Source: an uncultured Bacteroidia bacterium (GTDB lineage: Bacteria > Bacteroidota > Bacteroidia > Bacteroidales > UBA932). From it: 64,000 nt of DNA. The stretch is from the NCBI GenBank assembly GCA_902779765.1, contig CACZCQ010000003.1, forward strand, positions 1 through 64,000. The letters run 5' to 3'. Under the pieces are notes generated by a model. The model was not told the origin of the DNA and made no database searches. It saw only the letters and a program-made list of their open reading frames with translations. The translations under genes were made by a program, and so were the position numbers. Positions 7,357 to 16,389 of the stretch are shown here, one piece after another; position 1 is the stretch's first letter, and every line of letters begins with the position of its first letter.

Positions 7357-8428
7357 ATGGCTGGTAATGTTCTCACGATATTGTTCTTCCTGCTCATTCC
7401 GGCAGGCGTGCTCTGGCTGTGCCGTCACTTTTCCGTGCTGGACAGGATCGGCCCGGTGCTTATACTCTACATAATCGGCATCATATTCGGCAACCTGTTC
7501 CATCCTTCCGGGATGGCGGGGATCCAGGATGTGCTGTCCAGCGCGATGGTCCCGCTGGCCATCCCCCTGATGCTTTTCTCCTGTACATTCCGCCGGAGTG
7601 AGACCCGCAGCCAGCTTCTGGCTCTCCTGTCGGGCCTTTTCGCTGTCACCGCCGCGGTCCTGGCGGGTTATTTCATGTTCGGCAGGAATATGGAAGACGG
7701 TGCCAAGGTGGGAGGCATGCTGACCGGAGTCTACACCGGAGGAACGATCAACCTAGCCTCCTTGAAAGTGATGCTTGGGGTTCCCGAGGAGACTTTCATC
7801 CTCCTGAATTCCTTCGACATGGCTGTAAGCTTCCTGTATCTGACCTTCCTTCTGTCCGTCGGAATAAGATTGTTCCGCCGGTGGCTGCACGTCGAGACCG
7901 GCCAGGAGGTGCCAGCCGTGGAAAGCGCTGATGAAGGTCAGCCGTTCAAGGGACTGTTCACCAAACAGGGCCTGAAGGATGCGGGCTTCCTTCTGGCTGT
8001 GGATGCCGTCATCATAGGCATATCCGCCGGCCTGGGCCTCCTGGCCGGGGATGGGGCTTTCATGACGGTCCTCATCCTCTGCCTCACGACATTGGGTATA
8101 GCCGCTTCTTTCTGGAAGCCGCTGAAGAAGCGGAAGCACGGTTACGACATCGGGATGTACTGCATATATGTATTCTCCGTCGTCGTGGCGTCCATGGCTC
8201 TGTTCCCTTCTTATCCAGGTACTTCTGGCGAAACTTCTACGGATAGAGGCGGACACGATGACGGTCAGTTCCGTGGCATATATCTGCTCCCCGCCTTTCG
8301 TTCCCATGATGGCTGCTGCGATGAAGAACCGCTCGGTGCTTGCAGCAGGTCTTGCGGTCGGAGTGGTAGGCTATGCAGCCGGCAACTATCTTGGATTCCT
8401 GATGGCCCGTCTGCTGGAGGTTCTGTAG
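7357..8428 (+). pseudogene. DUF819-family membrane protein, frameshifted
   Basis: The first frame (from 7357) encodes a multi-helix membrane protein of DUF819 type. It contains GPVLILYIIGIIFGNLFHP, GGMLTGVYTGGTINLASL and IYVFSVVVASM. After about position 8205 that frame becomes unrelated low-quality sequence and runs to 8448. The proper C-terminus continues in the next frame from about 8210 to 8428 (LLAKLLRIEADTM, ICSPPFVPMMAAAMKN, GYAAGNYLGFLMARLL). Judged against the family, roughly 28 residues between the two halves are also missing. This fits a deletion whose length is not a multiple of three. It is either a real pseudogene or an assembly error. Confidence 0.8.
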
Positions 8429-8448
8429 CTATTATTCCCTATTTTTAA

Positions 8449-8456
8449 TAACTTTG
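8449..8456 (+). promoter_or_regulatory. -7 box of the esterase gene
   Basis: TAACTTTG, 21 bases before the ATG at 8478. Confidence 0.6.
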
Positions 8457-8477
8457 TCTATCAAAGCACCTTATATC

Positions 8478-9344
8478 ATGAAGAGAGTTTTTATAACCAC
8501 TGTTTTGTTTTTGGCCATGGCATTCGTGGCGATGTCGCAGCCGCTGCGCAGCAGCGAGATCACTACACACAGCGTGCAGAGTGCTGTGCTTGGTGAGGAG
8601 GTGTCGTACAATGTCTACCTGCCCAGGGGGTATGATGCGGCGAGCCCTGACCGTTATCCCGTAATCTATCTGCTTCACGGACTCTATGGTTCGCATCTTG
8701 ACTGGGCGAATGTTGGACATATGAAGGATGTGGTCGATGAGTTGATCGCTTCCGGCGAATGCCGTCCCGTGGTCATCGTGATGCCTGACGCAGGAGATCC
8801 GGACGCACACAACAACTGGAACGGTTATTTCAATATGCCCGGCCACAATTATGCCGACTTCTTCTTCAAGGAGTTCATGCCGACCGTCGAGGGTGCCTAT
8901 AAGGTCCAGGGCGACAAGGGGCACCGTGCGATAATGGGCCTGTCCATGGGCGGCGGCGGTTCCACTGTCTATGCCCAGCGCCATCCCGACCTGTTCTCCA
9001 GCTGCTACAGCATGAGCGGTTGGCTTGACAGTCAGGAGCCTGATGCAAGGATGCCGAAGGACAAGATGTATCTGGTGACCAAGGCCGTGCACGATTATTC
9101 AGCCATCGATTATGTAAATAATGCGGATGACGCCACCCTTCAGCAGCTCCGCACCGTGAAGTGGTTCTTCGATTGCGGTGATGATGATTTCATCCTGGAT
9201 CTGACTCTGCGTATGTATGCCGCGATGAGGCAGAAGAGGGTTCCCAGCGAACTGCGCGTCCGTGACGGATGGCACGGCTGGGAGTACTGGCACACAGCAC
9301 TCAGGCTTTCCCTTCCTTTCGCTTCACGTAATTTCAGCCTTTAA
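8478..9344 (+). CDS. Exported alpha/beta-hydrolase esterase (esterase D / CE1-like)
   Basis: A 288-aa protein with a signal peptide (residues 1-20, cut after AMS or nearby). The body has YPVIYLLHGLYG (oxyanion region), the nucleophile elbow GLSMGG with S156, an Asp in the FDCGDDD segment and a catalytic His in DGWHGWEYW near the C-terminus. This is the esterase D / feruloyl esterase-like family, often found deacylating plant polysaccharides or S-formylglutathione. The signal peptide argues for a periplasmic glycan ester. An alternative start at 8454 lies inside the -7 box and is rejected. The linear-amide hydrolase gene follows 18 bases downstream. Confidence 0.87.
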   Translation: MKRVFITTVLFLAMAFVAMSQPLRSSEITTHSVQSAVLGEEVSYNVYLPRGYDAASPDRYPVIYLLHGLYGSHLDWANVGHMKDVVDELIASGECRPVVIVMPDAGDPDAHNNWNGYFNMPGHNYADFFFKEFMPTVEGAYKVQGDKGHRAIMGLSMGGGGSTVYAQRHPDLFSSCYSMSGWLDSQEPDARMPKDKMYLVTKAVHDYSAIDYVNNADDATLQQLRTVKWFFDCGDDDFILDLTLRMYAAMRQKRVPSELRVRDGWHGWEYWHTALRLSLPFASRNFSL

Positions 9345-9362
9345 TCTTCAGTTGACCGGACT

Positions 9363-10496
9363 ATGAAAAAAGCCCTTAAATGGATCGTTGGCATCCTCTT
9401 GGCACTATGTGCACTCGTCCTGGTCGTCTGGGGTCGGGAAATCTCCACGATAGCTTCCATTGAGCGTATCGGGGACAATGAATATCTATACGCGATGGAT
9501 TACAAGGCCCCATACGACCTTGACGACGTCCTCTCAAGGGATATCGACTCGAATCCTGAGCTGTTGGATTATATCATCGGGCGTATCGGTAAAGGTATTC
9601 CCATCAAGATGAAGAGCGCCCAGGTGGCTGATGAGAATGGCGAACTGGCCACTTTCAACTGCACCAGTTTCCAGGCCAGGAAGGCCGGGGAAGAGGGTTT
9701 CTGGTATGGCCGCAACTATGACTTTTTCAAGAATCCCACTATGGTGACCGTCTCCCGTCCCAGGAAGGGATATGCTTCGATAGCCGTCAGCGACATGTCG
9801 CATTTCGGTTATTCATTGGATAAGGTTCCGGAGTCGTTGGGTTCCAAGCTGAGCTGCCTCGCCGCCATCTACGCCCCGCTTGACGGGATCAACGAGAAGG
9901 GACTCTGCACTTCCATAATGGCCCTCCCCAAGCAGGCCGCAAGGCAGGACAACGGCCGTCACAAGGTCGGGACTACGATCCTGATGAGGTTGTGGCTGGA
10001 CCGCTGCGCAACCGTTCAGGAGGCGTTGGACCTGTTGGCGACGGTGGATGTCAGCCACGATGTCACGGTGGGTACGGGCTATCATTATATGGTTGCAGAC
10101 GCATCCGGAGACTGTGCCGTGGTGGAGTTTGATAAATGGGATGGCTGGAAGACGATGGTGGTAAGGAAGGCTGAAGGGGAGAACTCGATGCTCGTGACCA
10201 ACCACCTTCTGTCGGATAAATACTTTACTACGGAACCCGACCCCGAGGTCGGCAATCCCGACAGCAAGAGTTGGTGGAGGTATGATACGGCCAAGGAATA
10301 TCTCACCGGGCACGATGGCACCTTCACTCTCGAACAGGCGAAGGAATGCCTCTCACTCGTCCACTGGAAGGATTTCAAGTGGGAGAACGGAATGGTTGAA
10401 GACACCCAGTACACCAGTGTGTACGACCAGTCGGACATAACCCTCAGCCTCTGCAACTGGAACGACTACGGCAATTTCTATCAATTCGGATTATAA
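9363..10496 (+). CDS. Linear amide C-N hydrolase (choloylglycine hydrolase-like Ntn family), membrane-anchored
   Basis: A 377-aa protein with an N-terminal hydrophobic anchor (about residues 7-24). The Ntn-hydrolase core begins at C100 in NCTSF, the expected nucleophile. GFWYGRNYDF (R117, N118, D120) and APLDGINEKGLCTSI follow, both conserved in bile-salt hydrolase and penicillin acylase relatives. For activity the 99-residue N-terminal segment would have to be removed, so this is a pro-enzyme layout. True bile salt hydrolases of Bacteroides have only a signal peptide before the Cys. The substrate could be a bile salt, N-acyl amide or beta-lactam-like amide. The hypothetical gene at 10504 follows after 7 bases and is probably cotranscribed. 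Confidence 0.83.
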   Translation: MKKALKWIVGILLALCALVLVVWGREISTIASIERIGDNEYLYAMDYKAPYDLDDVLSRDIDSNPELLDYIIGRIGKGIPIKMKSAQVADENGELATFNCTSFQARKAGEEGFWYGRNYDFFKNPTMVTVSRPRKGYASIAVSDMSHFGYSLDKVPESLGSKLSCLAAIYAPLDGINEKGLCTSIMALPKQAARQDNGRHKVGTTILMRLWLDRCATVQEALDLLATVDVSHDVTVGTGYHYMVADASGDCAVVEFDKWDGWKTMVVRKAEGENSMLVTNHLLSDKYFTTEPDPEVGNPDSKSWWRYDTAKEYLTGHDGTFTLEQAKECLSLVHWKDFKWENGMVEDTQYTSVYDQSDITLSLCNWNDYGNFYQFGL

Positions 10497-10503
10497 TACG
10501 TCT

Positions 10504-11217
10504 ATGTTGAAGGATTTCATTATGACACTGGCCGCCACGACGGTCTCCATCATCCTGACTTTCGGCACATCCGCCGTCATCGACCGCAATAAGAAGGAGG
10601 CGGCAAAGCGCGAGATGGTGTTGATGATCATGTATGACATGAAAGAAGCTATCAGTGATATTGAAGAGTGCGATAAAAACGTGAAGGAATTCTTTGACAT
10701 CCAGGTGGATATAGTCGCTCATCCGGAAAAGTTTGATGACGGTTATTACGGACTGTTGACCAGCCTCCCTATCTTTGAATACCCCACCACGACGGAGAGC
10801 ATATTCAAGTCCAATATCGAAACGGTCAACACCATCGGGAACATCCTCTTCGTAGAGACCGTCACCATGTTCTACGACACCCGGGCAAGGTATAAAACAG
10901 ATGTTGTGGACGCCTTCCTTCAGCAAGGTGAGAAGGCCATCCAGGAGTATGAAAGCCTGTCGGATTTCAATACTCCTTTCTTCTCCTTTTTGAGCCAGAA
11001 TTACTATATGTTATTGCGGAGGTATTTCGAGCAGTGCAAACTGATGATGAAGGTCAGTGATGAAGACCTGGAAGTTTTCAGCAAGGAACGTGAGATCCTT
11101 GAGGCCGAGGATGGAGAGTCTTCGGCTCAAATTACGGAAAGAAACCTGGATGTCAGGCAGCAAATGACCCTCAGGTTGCAACAGGCCTATAAGGAGGGCA
11201 AAAAAGCTCTTGAATAG
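10504..11217 (+). CDS. Conserved hypothetical membrane-anchored protein, 237 aa
   Basis: No named family is recognised with certainty. An N-terminal hydrophobic helix (about residues 8-26, TLAATTVSIILTFGTSAVI) is followed by a charged, largely helical soluble region with heptad-like acidic/basic patterns and a glutamine-rich C-terminus. I recall similar proteins annotated as hypothetical in Bacteroidales. It starts 7 bases after the linear-amide hydrolase gene, so the two probably share a transcript and perhaps a membrane location. Convergent with the GH30 gene. Confidence 0.72.
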   Translation: MLKDFIMTLAATTVSIILTFGTSAVIDRNKKEAAKREMVLMIMYDMKEAISDIEECDKNVKEFFDIQVDIVAHPEKFDDGYYGLLTSLPIFEYPTTTESIFKSNIETVNTIGNILFVETVTMFYDTRARYKTDVVDAFLQQGEKAIQEYESLSDFNTPFFSFLSQNYYMLLRRYFEQCKLMMKVSDEDLEVFSKEREILEAEDGESSAQITERNLDVRQQMTLRLQQAYKEGKKALE

Positions 11218-11262
11218 TTCTTACAGCGCCCGCTTTCTCGATTCCCTGAACAAGATTGAAAC

Positions 11263-12699
11263 CTATATCACGATTGTACTGACGCTGTTCGCGGGGACGT
11301 TGACAGTAACGTTCTTCTTGCCGGAGGTGATGGTCAGTTTCCTGGGCTCACCGGTCTTCTCGGCCACCAGGACCACTATGCTGCCGTCCGGATTGCGGAA
11401 AGCCATAGCCTCTTCCATCGACCCTGAGGTGCCCAGGTACACGGCTCCCGGCTGAACGTAGTGGCTGATGTGCTTCATCTCATAGAACTCGTAGTTGTAG
11501 CGGTAGGCGCCGGTCTCATAGTCGACGCTTATCAGTGAGTTCTGCTGCCAGCCCCAGGTGCTTACCTCTCCGTCGAAGAGGGCCAGGTTCCAATATTCAT
11601 AGATCGAGACGCCGTTGTCCATGTTGTGCTTGAGCAGGTCCCAGGCGGCCATGAAGTCATTCCAGCTGTTGGCTCCGTTGAAGCACTGCTGTTCGCTCAT
11701 CACCATGGTGAGTTCCGGATAGCTTTCGTGTATGATGGGAAGGGCGGTCTTGCCGGCCCACTGGAATGCTGCTCCTTTTATATCCTTGCCGATCAGGGGA
11801 TCGGTGAGGATGGTGTCCACGAGGGCCCTGTTCGGGCGCTCCACGGTGCCGAAATAGACCTCGACCCCTTCTTCCTTCATCGCGGGGACCAGATAGTGCA
11901 GGAAATTGGCCAGTCCCTGCGCCGTCCAGGTGCATGAAGGGAAGTTCTGTGCAGAATTGAACTCGTTCTGCGGCATGACCATGAATATGTCGATGCCTTG
12001 CTCGCGGTAGGCCTGGATATACTTCCTGAAATACAGTGCATACGCCTCGAAGTAGGCCTCGTCCTGGATGAACGAGTCTTGTCCCTCGACCATGATCTGG
12101 TCCTTGCCGATTCCGTTGTCAGTTATGACGTTGTCGAGGATGAGCCCCCGTGTGGGCGCTGACCGGATCGGGACGCTGGCGTAGTTCCGGTTGACTTTCA
12201 TCCAGTATGGAGGGCACCAGGGAGAACCCCAGATCTTGATGCCAGGGTTTCGGGCCAAGGCGTCCTTGATGAGGGGGATTAGCGTCGCCTTGTCATTGTC
12301 GATGGAGAAATGCTCCATCGCGAGGTCGCCCGGAGTATCGTTGAAGGAATAATATTTCAGCGCGAAATCGCTTGCACCGATCGGCATTCTGCACACGGTG
12401 AAGTTGGCTCCGGTCTTCGGGGTGAAGAGCTCGGAAATGACTGCTTCGTAATCCTCTTTCGACAGTTTGGACAGGGCTCTGTGGGAAAGCTCGCTGAAGC
12501 AGGTTCCGAAGCCGATAATGGTCTGCCGGACATCCTGCAGGTCGACGTTCAGGTCGGCGGCTGCGCCTTCCGCCGTTTCGACATACTTGGAAATCTCCAC
12601 CCAGGGATTGTCTTCCGTCGTGGTCACCATGGTGAACGACGGGCCTTTGCCGCACGAAACGAGTGCAGCAAGCGCTGCGATGCAAATGAGTCTCTTCAT
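11263..12699 (-). CDS. GH30 glycosidase lipoprotein (glucosylceramidase-like)
   Basis: A 478-aa exported lipoprotein with lipobox LVSC (Cys at about 16). The catalytic barrel begins at QTIIGFGTCFSE, the GH30 signature near the N-terminus. The acid/base Glu is E246 in MPQNE and the nucleophile is probably E336 in MVMSEQQC. The C-terminal 70 residues form the beta-sandwich typical of the family (HISHYVQPGAVYL, then GSIVVLVAEK). Members cleave beta-glucosides, glucosylceramide or beta-1,6-glucan; the exact target is undetermined. The start codon lies 4 bases after a -7 box. Confidence 0.9.
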   Translation of the reverse strand: MKRLICIAALAALVSCGKGPSFTMVTTTEDNPWVEISKYVETAEGAAADLNVDLQDVRQTIIGFGTCFSELSHRALSKLSKEDYEAVISELFTPKTGANFTVCRMPIGASDFALKYYSFNDTPGDLAMEHFSIDNDKATLIPLIKDALARNPGIKIWGSPWCPPYWMKVNRNYASVPIRSAPTRGLILDNVITDNGIGKDQIMVEGQDSFIQDEAYFEAYALYFRKYIQAYREQGIDIFMVMPQNEFNSAQNFPSCTWTAQGLANFLHYLVPAMKEEGVEVYFGTVERPNRALVDTILTDPLIGKDIKGAAFQWAGKTALPIIHESYPELTMVMSEQQCFNGANSWNDFMAAWDLLKHNMDNGVSIYEYWNLALFDGEVSTWGWQQNSLISVDYETGAYRYNYEFYEMKHISHYVQPGAVYLGTSGSMEEAMAFRNPDGSIVVLVAEKTGEPRKLTITSGKKNVTVNVPANSVSTIVI

Positions 12700-12703
12700 A
12701 TCG

Positions 12704-12711
12704 CAAATATA
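12704..12711 (-). promoter_or_regulatory. -7 box directly before the GH30 gene
   Basis: On the minus strand this reads TATATTTG, then CGAT, then the ATG at 12699. A 4-base gap implies a leaderless transcript. Confidence 0.65.
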
Positions 12712-12760
12712 TGAAAAACGCGGATATACACTATATCAGGTAAGGAAGAGATTTTTATTG

Positions 12761-12768
12761 TATCTTTG
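12761..12768 (+). promoter_or_regulatory. -7 box of the Na/Pi cotransporter gene
   Basis: TATCTTTG, 18 bases before the ATG at 12787. Confidence 0.6.
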
Positions 12769-12786
12769 CGCATATTTTTTCCAAAT

Positions 12787-14472
12787 ATGCTTATCGCCTT
12801 GAAACTTCTGGGCTCTATCGCCCTCCTGATGTTCGGCATGAAGATGATGAGCGAGGCCTTGCAGAAACTGGCCGGCCCGCAGTTGCGTCACCTTCTCGGT
12901 GCCATGACCACCAACAGGCTTTCCGGTGTCGCTACGGGCGCACTCGTGACAGTGGCCGTGCAGTCTTCAGCCGCAACGACCGTAATGACAGTATCCTTCG
13001 TGAACGCCGCTCTGTTGACACTGACACAGGCGATATCAGTGATAATGGGTGCCAATATCGGTACTACCATGAGTGCGTGGATCATGTCGGCGGGATTCTC
13101 CTTCAACATCGTGAATGTTGTATGGCCTGCTTTCCTGATCGGTATAATCCTGATCCAGATCGGGAAACACCGTTACATCGGAGACTTCCTTTTCGGACTT
13201 AGCTTCCTGCTCTTCGCCCTTGGCATGCTCAAGGCAACCGGAATTGAGATGGACCTAGCCAGCAAGCCGGCCATCGTCGATTTCTTCGCGAGTTTCAAGA
13301 CCAATTACGGAACAATCCTGCTGTTCCTTCTCATCGGAACCATCCTTACCGCCATCGTCCAGAGTTCGGCTGCATTGATGGCCATTACGATGGTCCTTTG
13401 CGCTACCGGAGCGATTTCCATATACCAGGGTATCGCCTTAGTCATGGGTGAGAATATCGGAACCACGGTCACGGCAAACCTGGCTGCCCTCAGCGCCAAC
13501 ACCCAGGCCCGCCGTACCGCTATGGCTCACTTGCTGTTCAACGTGTTCGGCGTCGTGTGGGTACTGATCCTTTTCTTCCCCTTCGTCAGGATGGTCTGCG
13601 GAATCGTCGGTCTCGATCCGACAGCTTCGGAGCAGAGTCCCACCCAGCTATCATTTGCGCTGGCAACCTTCCACACCTGCTTCAACCTGATCAATACGGC
13701 GATCCTGATCTGGTTCGTCCCCCAGATGGAGAAGCTGGTCTGCAAGATCATAAAGCCTAAGAAGACCGAAGAGGAGGATGAATTCCGCCTGCAGTTCATC
13801 CATGTGGGAATGATGAAGACTCCGGAAATCTCAGTCCTCCAGGCACAGAAGGAAATCTCGGTGTACGGTGAGAATACGCAGCGGATGTTTGAGCAGGTGA
13901 GGGAACTCTATTCCACTGAGGATGACCAGGCATTCGCCAAGCTTTTCGAGCGTATCCAGAAGGGTGAGGAAGGCAGTGACCGCATGGAGAACGAGATAGG
14001 CCGGTACCTCGGTGACGTTGGCGATGCTCACCTTTCCGACGAGACCAAGCTGAAGATCCGCGCCATGCTCCGTCAGATCGGGGAGCTGGAATCGGTGGGC
14101 GACGGCTGCTTCAACCTTGCCCGTATCATCCGCCGCAAGCGGGAGCACAAGATCGATTTCACCCCTCGGATGGAAGAAGGGATCCAGAGTATATTTTCGC
14201 TTGTAGAAGAGGCTCTTGAAAGGATGAACACACTTCTTTCAGGGCGCAGGGAGAATTATGAAATCACGGAATCCGAAGATGTCGAGAGGCGGATCAATGC
14301 CTGCCGCAATGAGCTGAAGCAGCAGAATATCGACAGTCTGGACGCCCGCGAGTATGATTATGACAAGGGTACCGTATTCGCCGACCTTATCAGCGAATGC
14401 GAAAAGACCGGCGACTACATAATCAATGTGGTGGAAGCCCGTGGAGGTCTCCTTTACCAGGACAGGGTATAA
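12787..14472 (+). CDS. Na/Pi cotransporter family protein with C-terminal PhoU-like domain
   Basis: An inner-membrane sodium/phosphate symporter of NptA type, 561 aa. Two inverted transporter repeats each carry the QSS signature (VQSSAATTVM near residue 60 and VQSSAALMAI near 200). GANIGTT and GENIGTT occupy equivalent positions. About eight hydrophobic helices span residues 1-320. The soluble C-terminal 230 residues are helical and PhoU-like, probably regulatory. An earlier in-frame TTG start lies within the promoter and is rejected. It is a single-gene unit, convergent with the lipoprotein gene 6 bases away. Confidence 0.9.
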   Translation: MLIALKLLGSIALLMFGMKMMSEALQKLAGPQLRHLLGAMTTNRLSGVATGALVTVAVQSSAATTVMTVSFVNAALLTLTQAISVIMGANIGTTMSAWIMSAGFSFNIVNVVWPAFLIGIILIQIGKHRYIGDFLFGLSFLLFALGMLKATGIEMDLASKPAIVDFFASFKTNYGTILLFLLIGTILTAIVQSSAALMAITMVLCATGAISIYQGIALVMGENIGTTVTANLAALSANTQARRTAMAHLLFNVFGVVWVLILFFPFVRMVCGIVGLDPTASEQSPTQLSFALATFHTCFNLINTAILIWFVPQMEKLVCKIIKPKKTEEEDEFRLQFIHVGMMKTPEISVLQAQKEISVYGENTQRMFEQVRELYSTEDDQAFAKLFERIQKGEEGSDRMENEIGRYLGDVGDAHLSDETKLKIRAMLRQIGELESVGDGCFNLARIIRRKREHKIDFTPRMEEGIQSIFSLVEEALERMNTLLSGRRENYEITESEDVERRINACRNELKQQNIDSLDAREYDYDKGTVFADLISECEKTGDYIINVVEARGGLLYQDRV

Positions 14473-14478
14473 ACTGCC

Positions 14479-14967
14479 TTATTTAGCTCTCTTGTGGAAG
14501 GTATAGCTTCCGGAGTGGTTGCCTGAGAAAATGCTGCTGATGGTGACGTTGGTGTCGGGCTGCTTGAGTACAAGCTCCTTCTCCGTCAGTCTGGCCACCT
14601 CATACTTTCCGATGAGCATCAGGTATTTCCCGTCATCCCAAACCGAGATTCCATCGCCCAGGAAGGTGATGGTTTTCTTTTCAGCATCGTAGGTGAACTG
14701 GGCTCCTCCCATCTCTCCGCCGAACTGGGCGGTAGCGTACATTACCTGTCCGTCGAGGATCAGGACGCAGTTCCTCTTGGTGAAATCGAATTCATCTGAA
14801 TATGTAGATGTGCTTCCGAACAATGATACTTCGGACTCGAAAGAATGCTTGTCGAGTACCCATATACCATAAAGCGCGCTTTCGCTGTCGCTTGTCGTTG
14901 CCTTTTCACAAGATACGGCCAAAATGGCCATACAAGCGGCTATCGCCGCAAATAAAACCTTCTTCAT
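14479..14967 (-). CDS. Lipocalin-like lipoprotein, 162 aa
   Basis: A small exported lipoprotein with lipobox AVSC (Cys at about 20). The mature part opens with LYGIWVLDKHSF, the GxW start of lipocalin-like domains. Repeated beta-strand segments follow (CVLILDGQVMYATAQF, FTYDAEKKTITFLG, YEVARLTEKELVL), consistent with an eight-stranded barrel. Such proteins are frequent and mostly uncharacterised in Bacteroidales. A -7 box is not obvious. Confidence 0.72.
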   Translation of the reverse strand: MKKVLFAAIAACMAILAVSCEKATTSDSESALYGIWVLDKHSFESEVSLFGSTSTYSDEFDFTKRNCVLILDGQVMYATAQFGGEMGGAQFTYDAEKKTITFLGDGISVWDDGKYLMLIGKYEVARLTEKELVLKQPDTNVTISSIFSGNHSGSYTFHKRAK

Positions 14968-15030
14968 CGATAACAGTTTTTTGATTTGCGTGCTTAAATC
15001 GTGCCAAAAAAACAGTATATTGCTATCATT

Positions 15031-16389
15031 ATGGCTGATTATGCTGCATCTTTGGACGCCACACGGCTTGTAATCGCTGCCGTGATCGGGCTGGTTGTCC
15101 TTCTGGTACTGATCATCAGATTCAAGTTGCCCGCAATGATCGCAATCCTTGTGGGGGCCGTCCTGATCGGTCTGGGAGCCGGTATGACATTCGAGCAGAT
15201 CGTCGGAGCCGTCGATGACGGGATAGGGAATACCTTGAAAGGCATCGCCCTTCTGGTGGGCCTCGGTTCGATGTTCGGCTCCATCCTGGAGATTTCCGGA
15301 GGGGCGAGGACCCTTGCGGTCACGATGGTGGACAAGTTCGGCGACCGGAAAGCCGCCTGGGCCCTGGCCATCACCGGACTCGTCATAGCGATGCCGGTGT
15401 TCTTCGATGCCGGATTGATAATCCTCATCCCCCTTGCCTTCTCGCTGGCCAAGCGCACAGGGCGGTCATCACTCTATTATGCCATCCCCCTGCTTGCCGG
15501 CCTGGCAGTAGGTCACGCCTTCATTCCGCCGACTCCCGGTCCCGTTTTGGTGGCCGCCATGCTCGGAGTAGACCTGGGATGGGTGATTATGATAGGAGTG
15601 GTCTGCGGTATTGCGGCGATGATAGTGGCCGGCCCGGTTTGGGGGGCGTATTGCGGGAAGAAATACTATATCCCGGTGCCAGAGCAGCTGGAGAAGCTGC
15701 CTGAGACGGATGATTCCAAGCTGCCGTCTTTCCGGACCGTGGTGGGCATCATCCTCATCCCGTTAGTCCTGATCATACTGAAGTCGGTGGCGGGTGTAGT
15801 GGATGCCCTCGCTCCCGCCCGCAGCGTATTGAACTTCCTGGGCGAGCCGTTCGTTGCCCTGACAATTGCAACACTCGTGGCAATGGTCCTTCTAGGTTAC
15901 AGGAACGGATATTCAGCAGCCGAACTGGAGAAGGTAATGACCAAGTCGCTTGAACCGGTCGGCCTCATCCTGTTGGTGACCGCCTGTGGTGGAGTTCTTC
16001 GATATATCCTTCAATACTCCGGACTGGGGGAGGTGATCGGCCATGCGGTTGCATCTGCCTCCCTGCCTCTGGTCATAGTGGCCTTCGTGGTTGCCGCCCT
16101 GGTCCGTATCTCGGTCGGTTCCGCCACGGTCGCGATGACAATGGCTGCCGGGATGATCGCCGCGATGCCTGAGATAGCCGGCCTTTCTCCTGTCCATCTG
16201 GCCTGCATAACGGCTTCAGTTGCCGGAGGCGCTACGGTCTGTTCCCATTTCAACGACTCCGGATTCTGGTTGGTGAAATCTCTGGTGGGAATGGACGAGA
16301 AGACCACCCTTAAGACCTGGACATTAATGGAAACGCTAGTAGGCAGCACAGGCTTCCTACTAGCGCTCGTGATATCGATATTCGCCTAG
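15031..16389 (+). CDS. GntP-family permease (gluconate:H+ symporter type)
   Basis: A 452-aa inner-membrane transporter with about 12-14 hydrophobic segments. Family markers are GIGNTLKGIALLVGLGSMFG, MPVFFDAGLIILIPLAFSLAKRTGRS and HAFIPPTPGPVLVAA. The C-terminal part has RISVGSATVAMTMAAGMI and GGATVCSHFNDSGFW. Members carry gluconate or related sugar acids. No gluconate kinase or dehydratase gene is adjacent, so the substrate is open. The ATG at 15031 is preferred to a GTG at 15001. Its stop codon shares a CTAG with the stop of the convergent gene. Confidence 0.9.
   Translation: MADYAASLDATRLVIAAVIGLVVLLVLIIRFKLPAMIAILVGAVLIGLGAGMTFEQIVGAVDDGIGNTLKGIALLVGLGSMFGSILEISGGARTLAVTMVDKFGDRKAAWALAITGLVIAMPVFFDAGLIILIPLAFSLAKRTGRSSLYYAIPLLAGLAVGHAFIPPTPGPVLVAAMLGVDLGWVIMIGVVCGIAAMIVAGPVWGAYCGKKYYIPVPEQLEKLPETDDSKLPSFRTVVGIILIPLVLIILKSVAGVVDALAPARSVLNFLGEPFVALTIATLVAMVLLGYRNGYSAAELEKVMTKSLEPVGLILLVTACGGVLRYILQYSGLGEVIGHAVASASLPLVIVAFVVAALVRISVGSATVAMTMAAGMIAAMPEIAGLSPVHLACITASVAGGATVCSHFNDSGFWLVKSLVGMDEKTTLKTWTLMETLVGSTGFLLALVISIFA

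Noticed and set aside
11210..11455. 81-aa frame overlapping the end of the 237-aa gene
   Set aside because: Most of it is antisense to the GH30 coding region and no promoter precedes it. A hydrophobic stretch is present but derives from the reverse complement of GH30 beta-strands.
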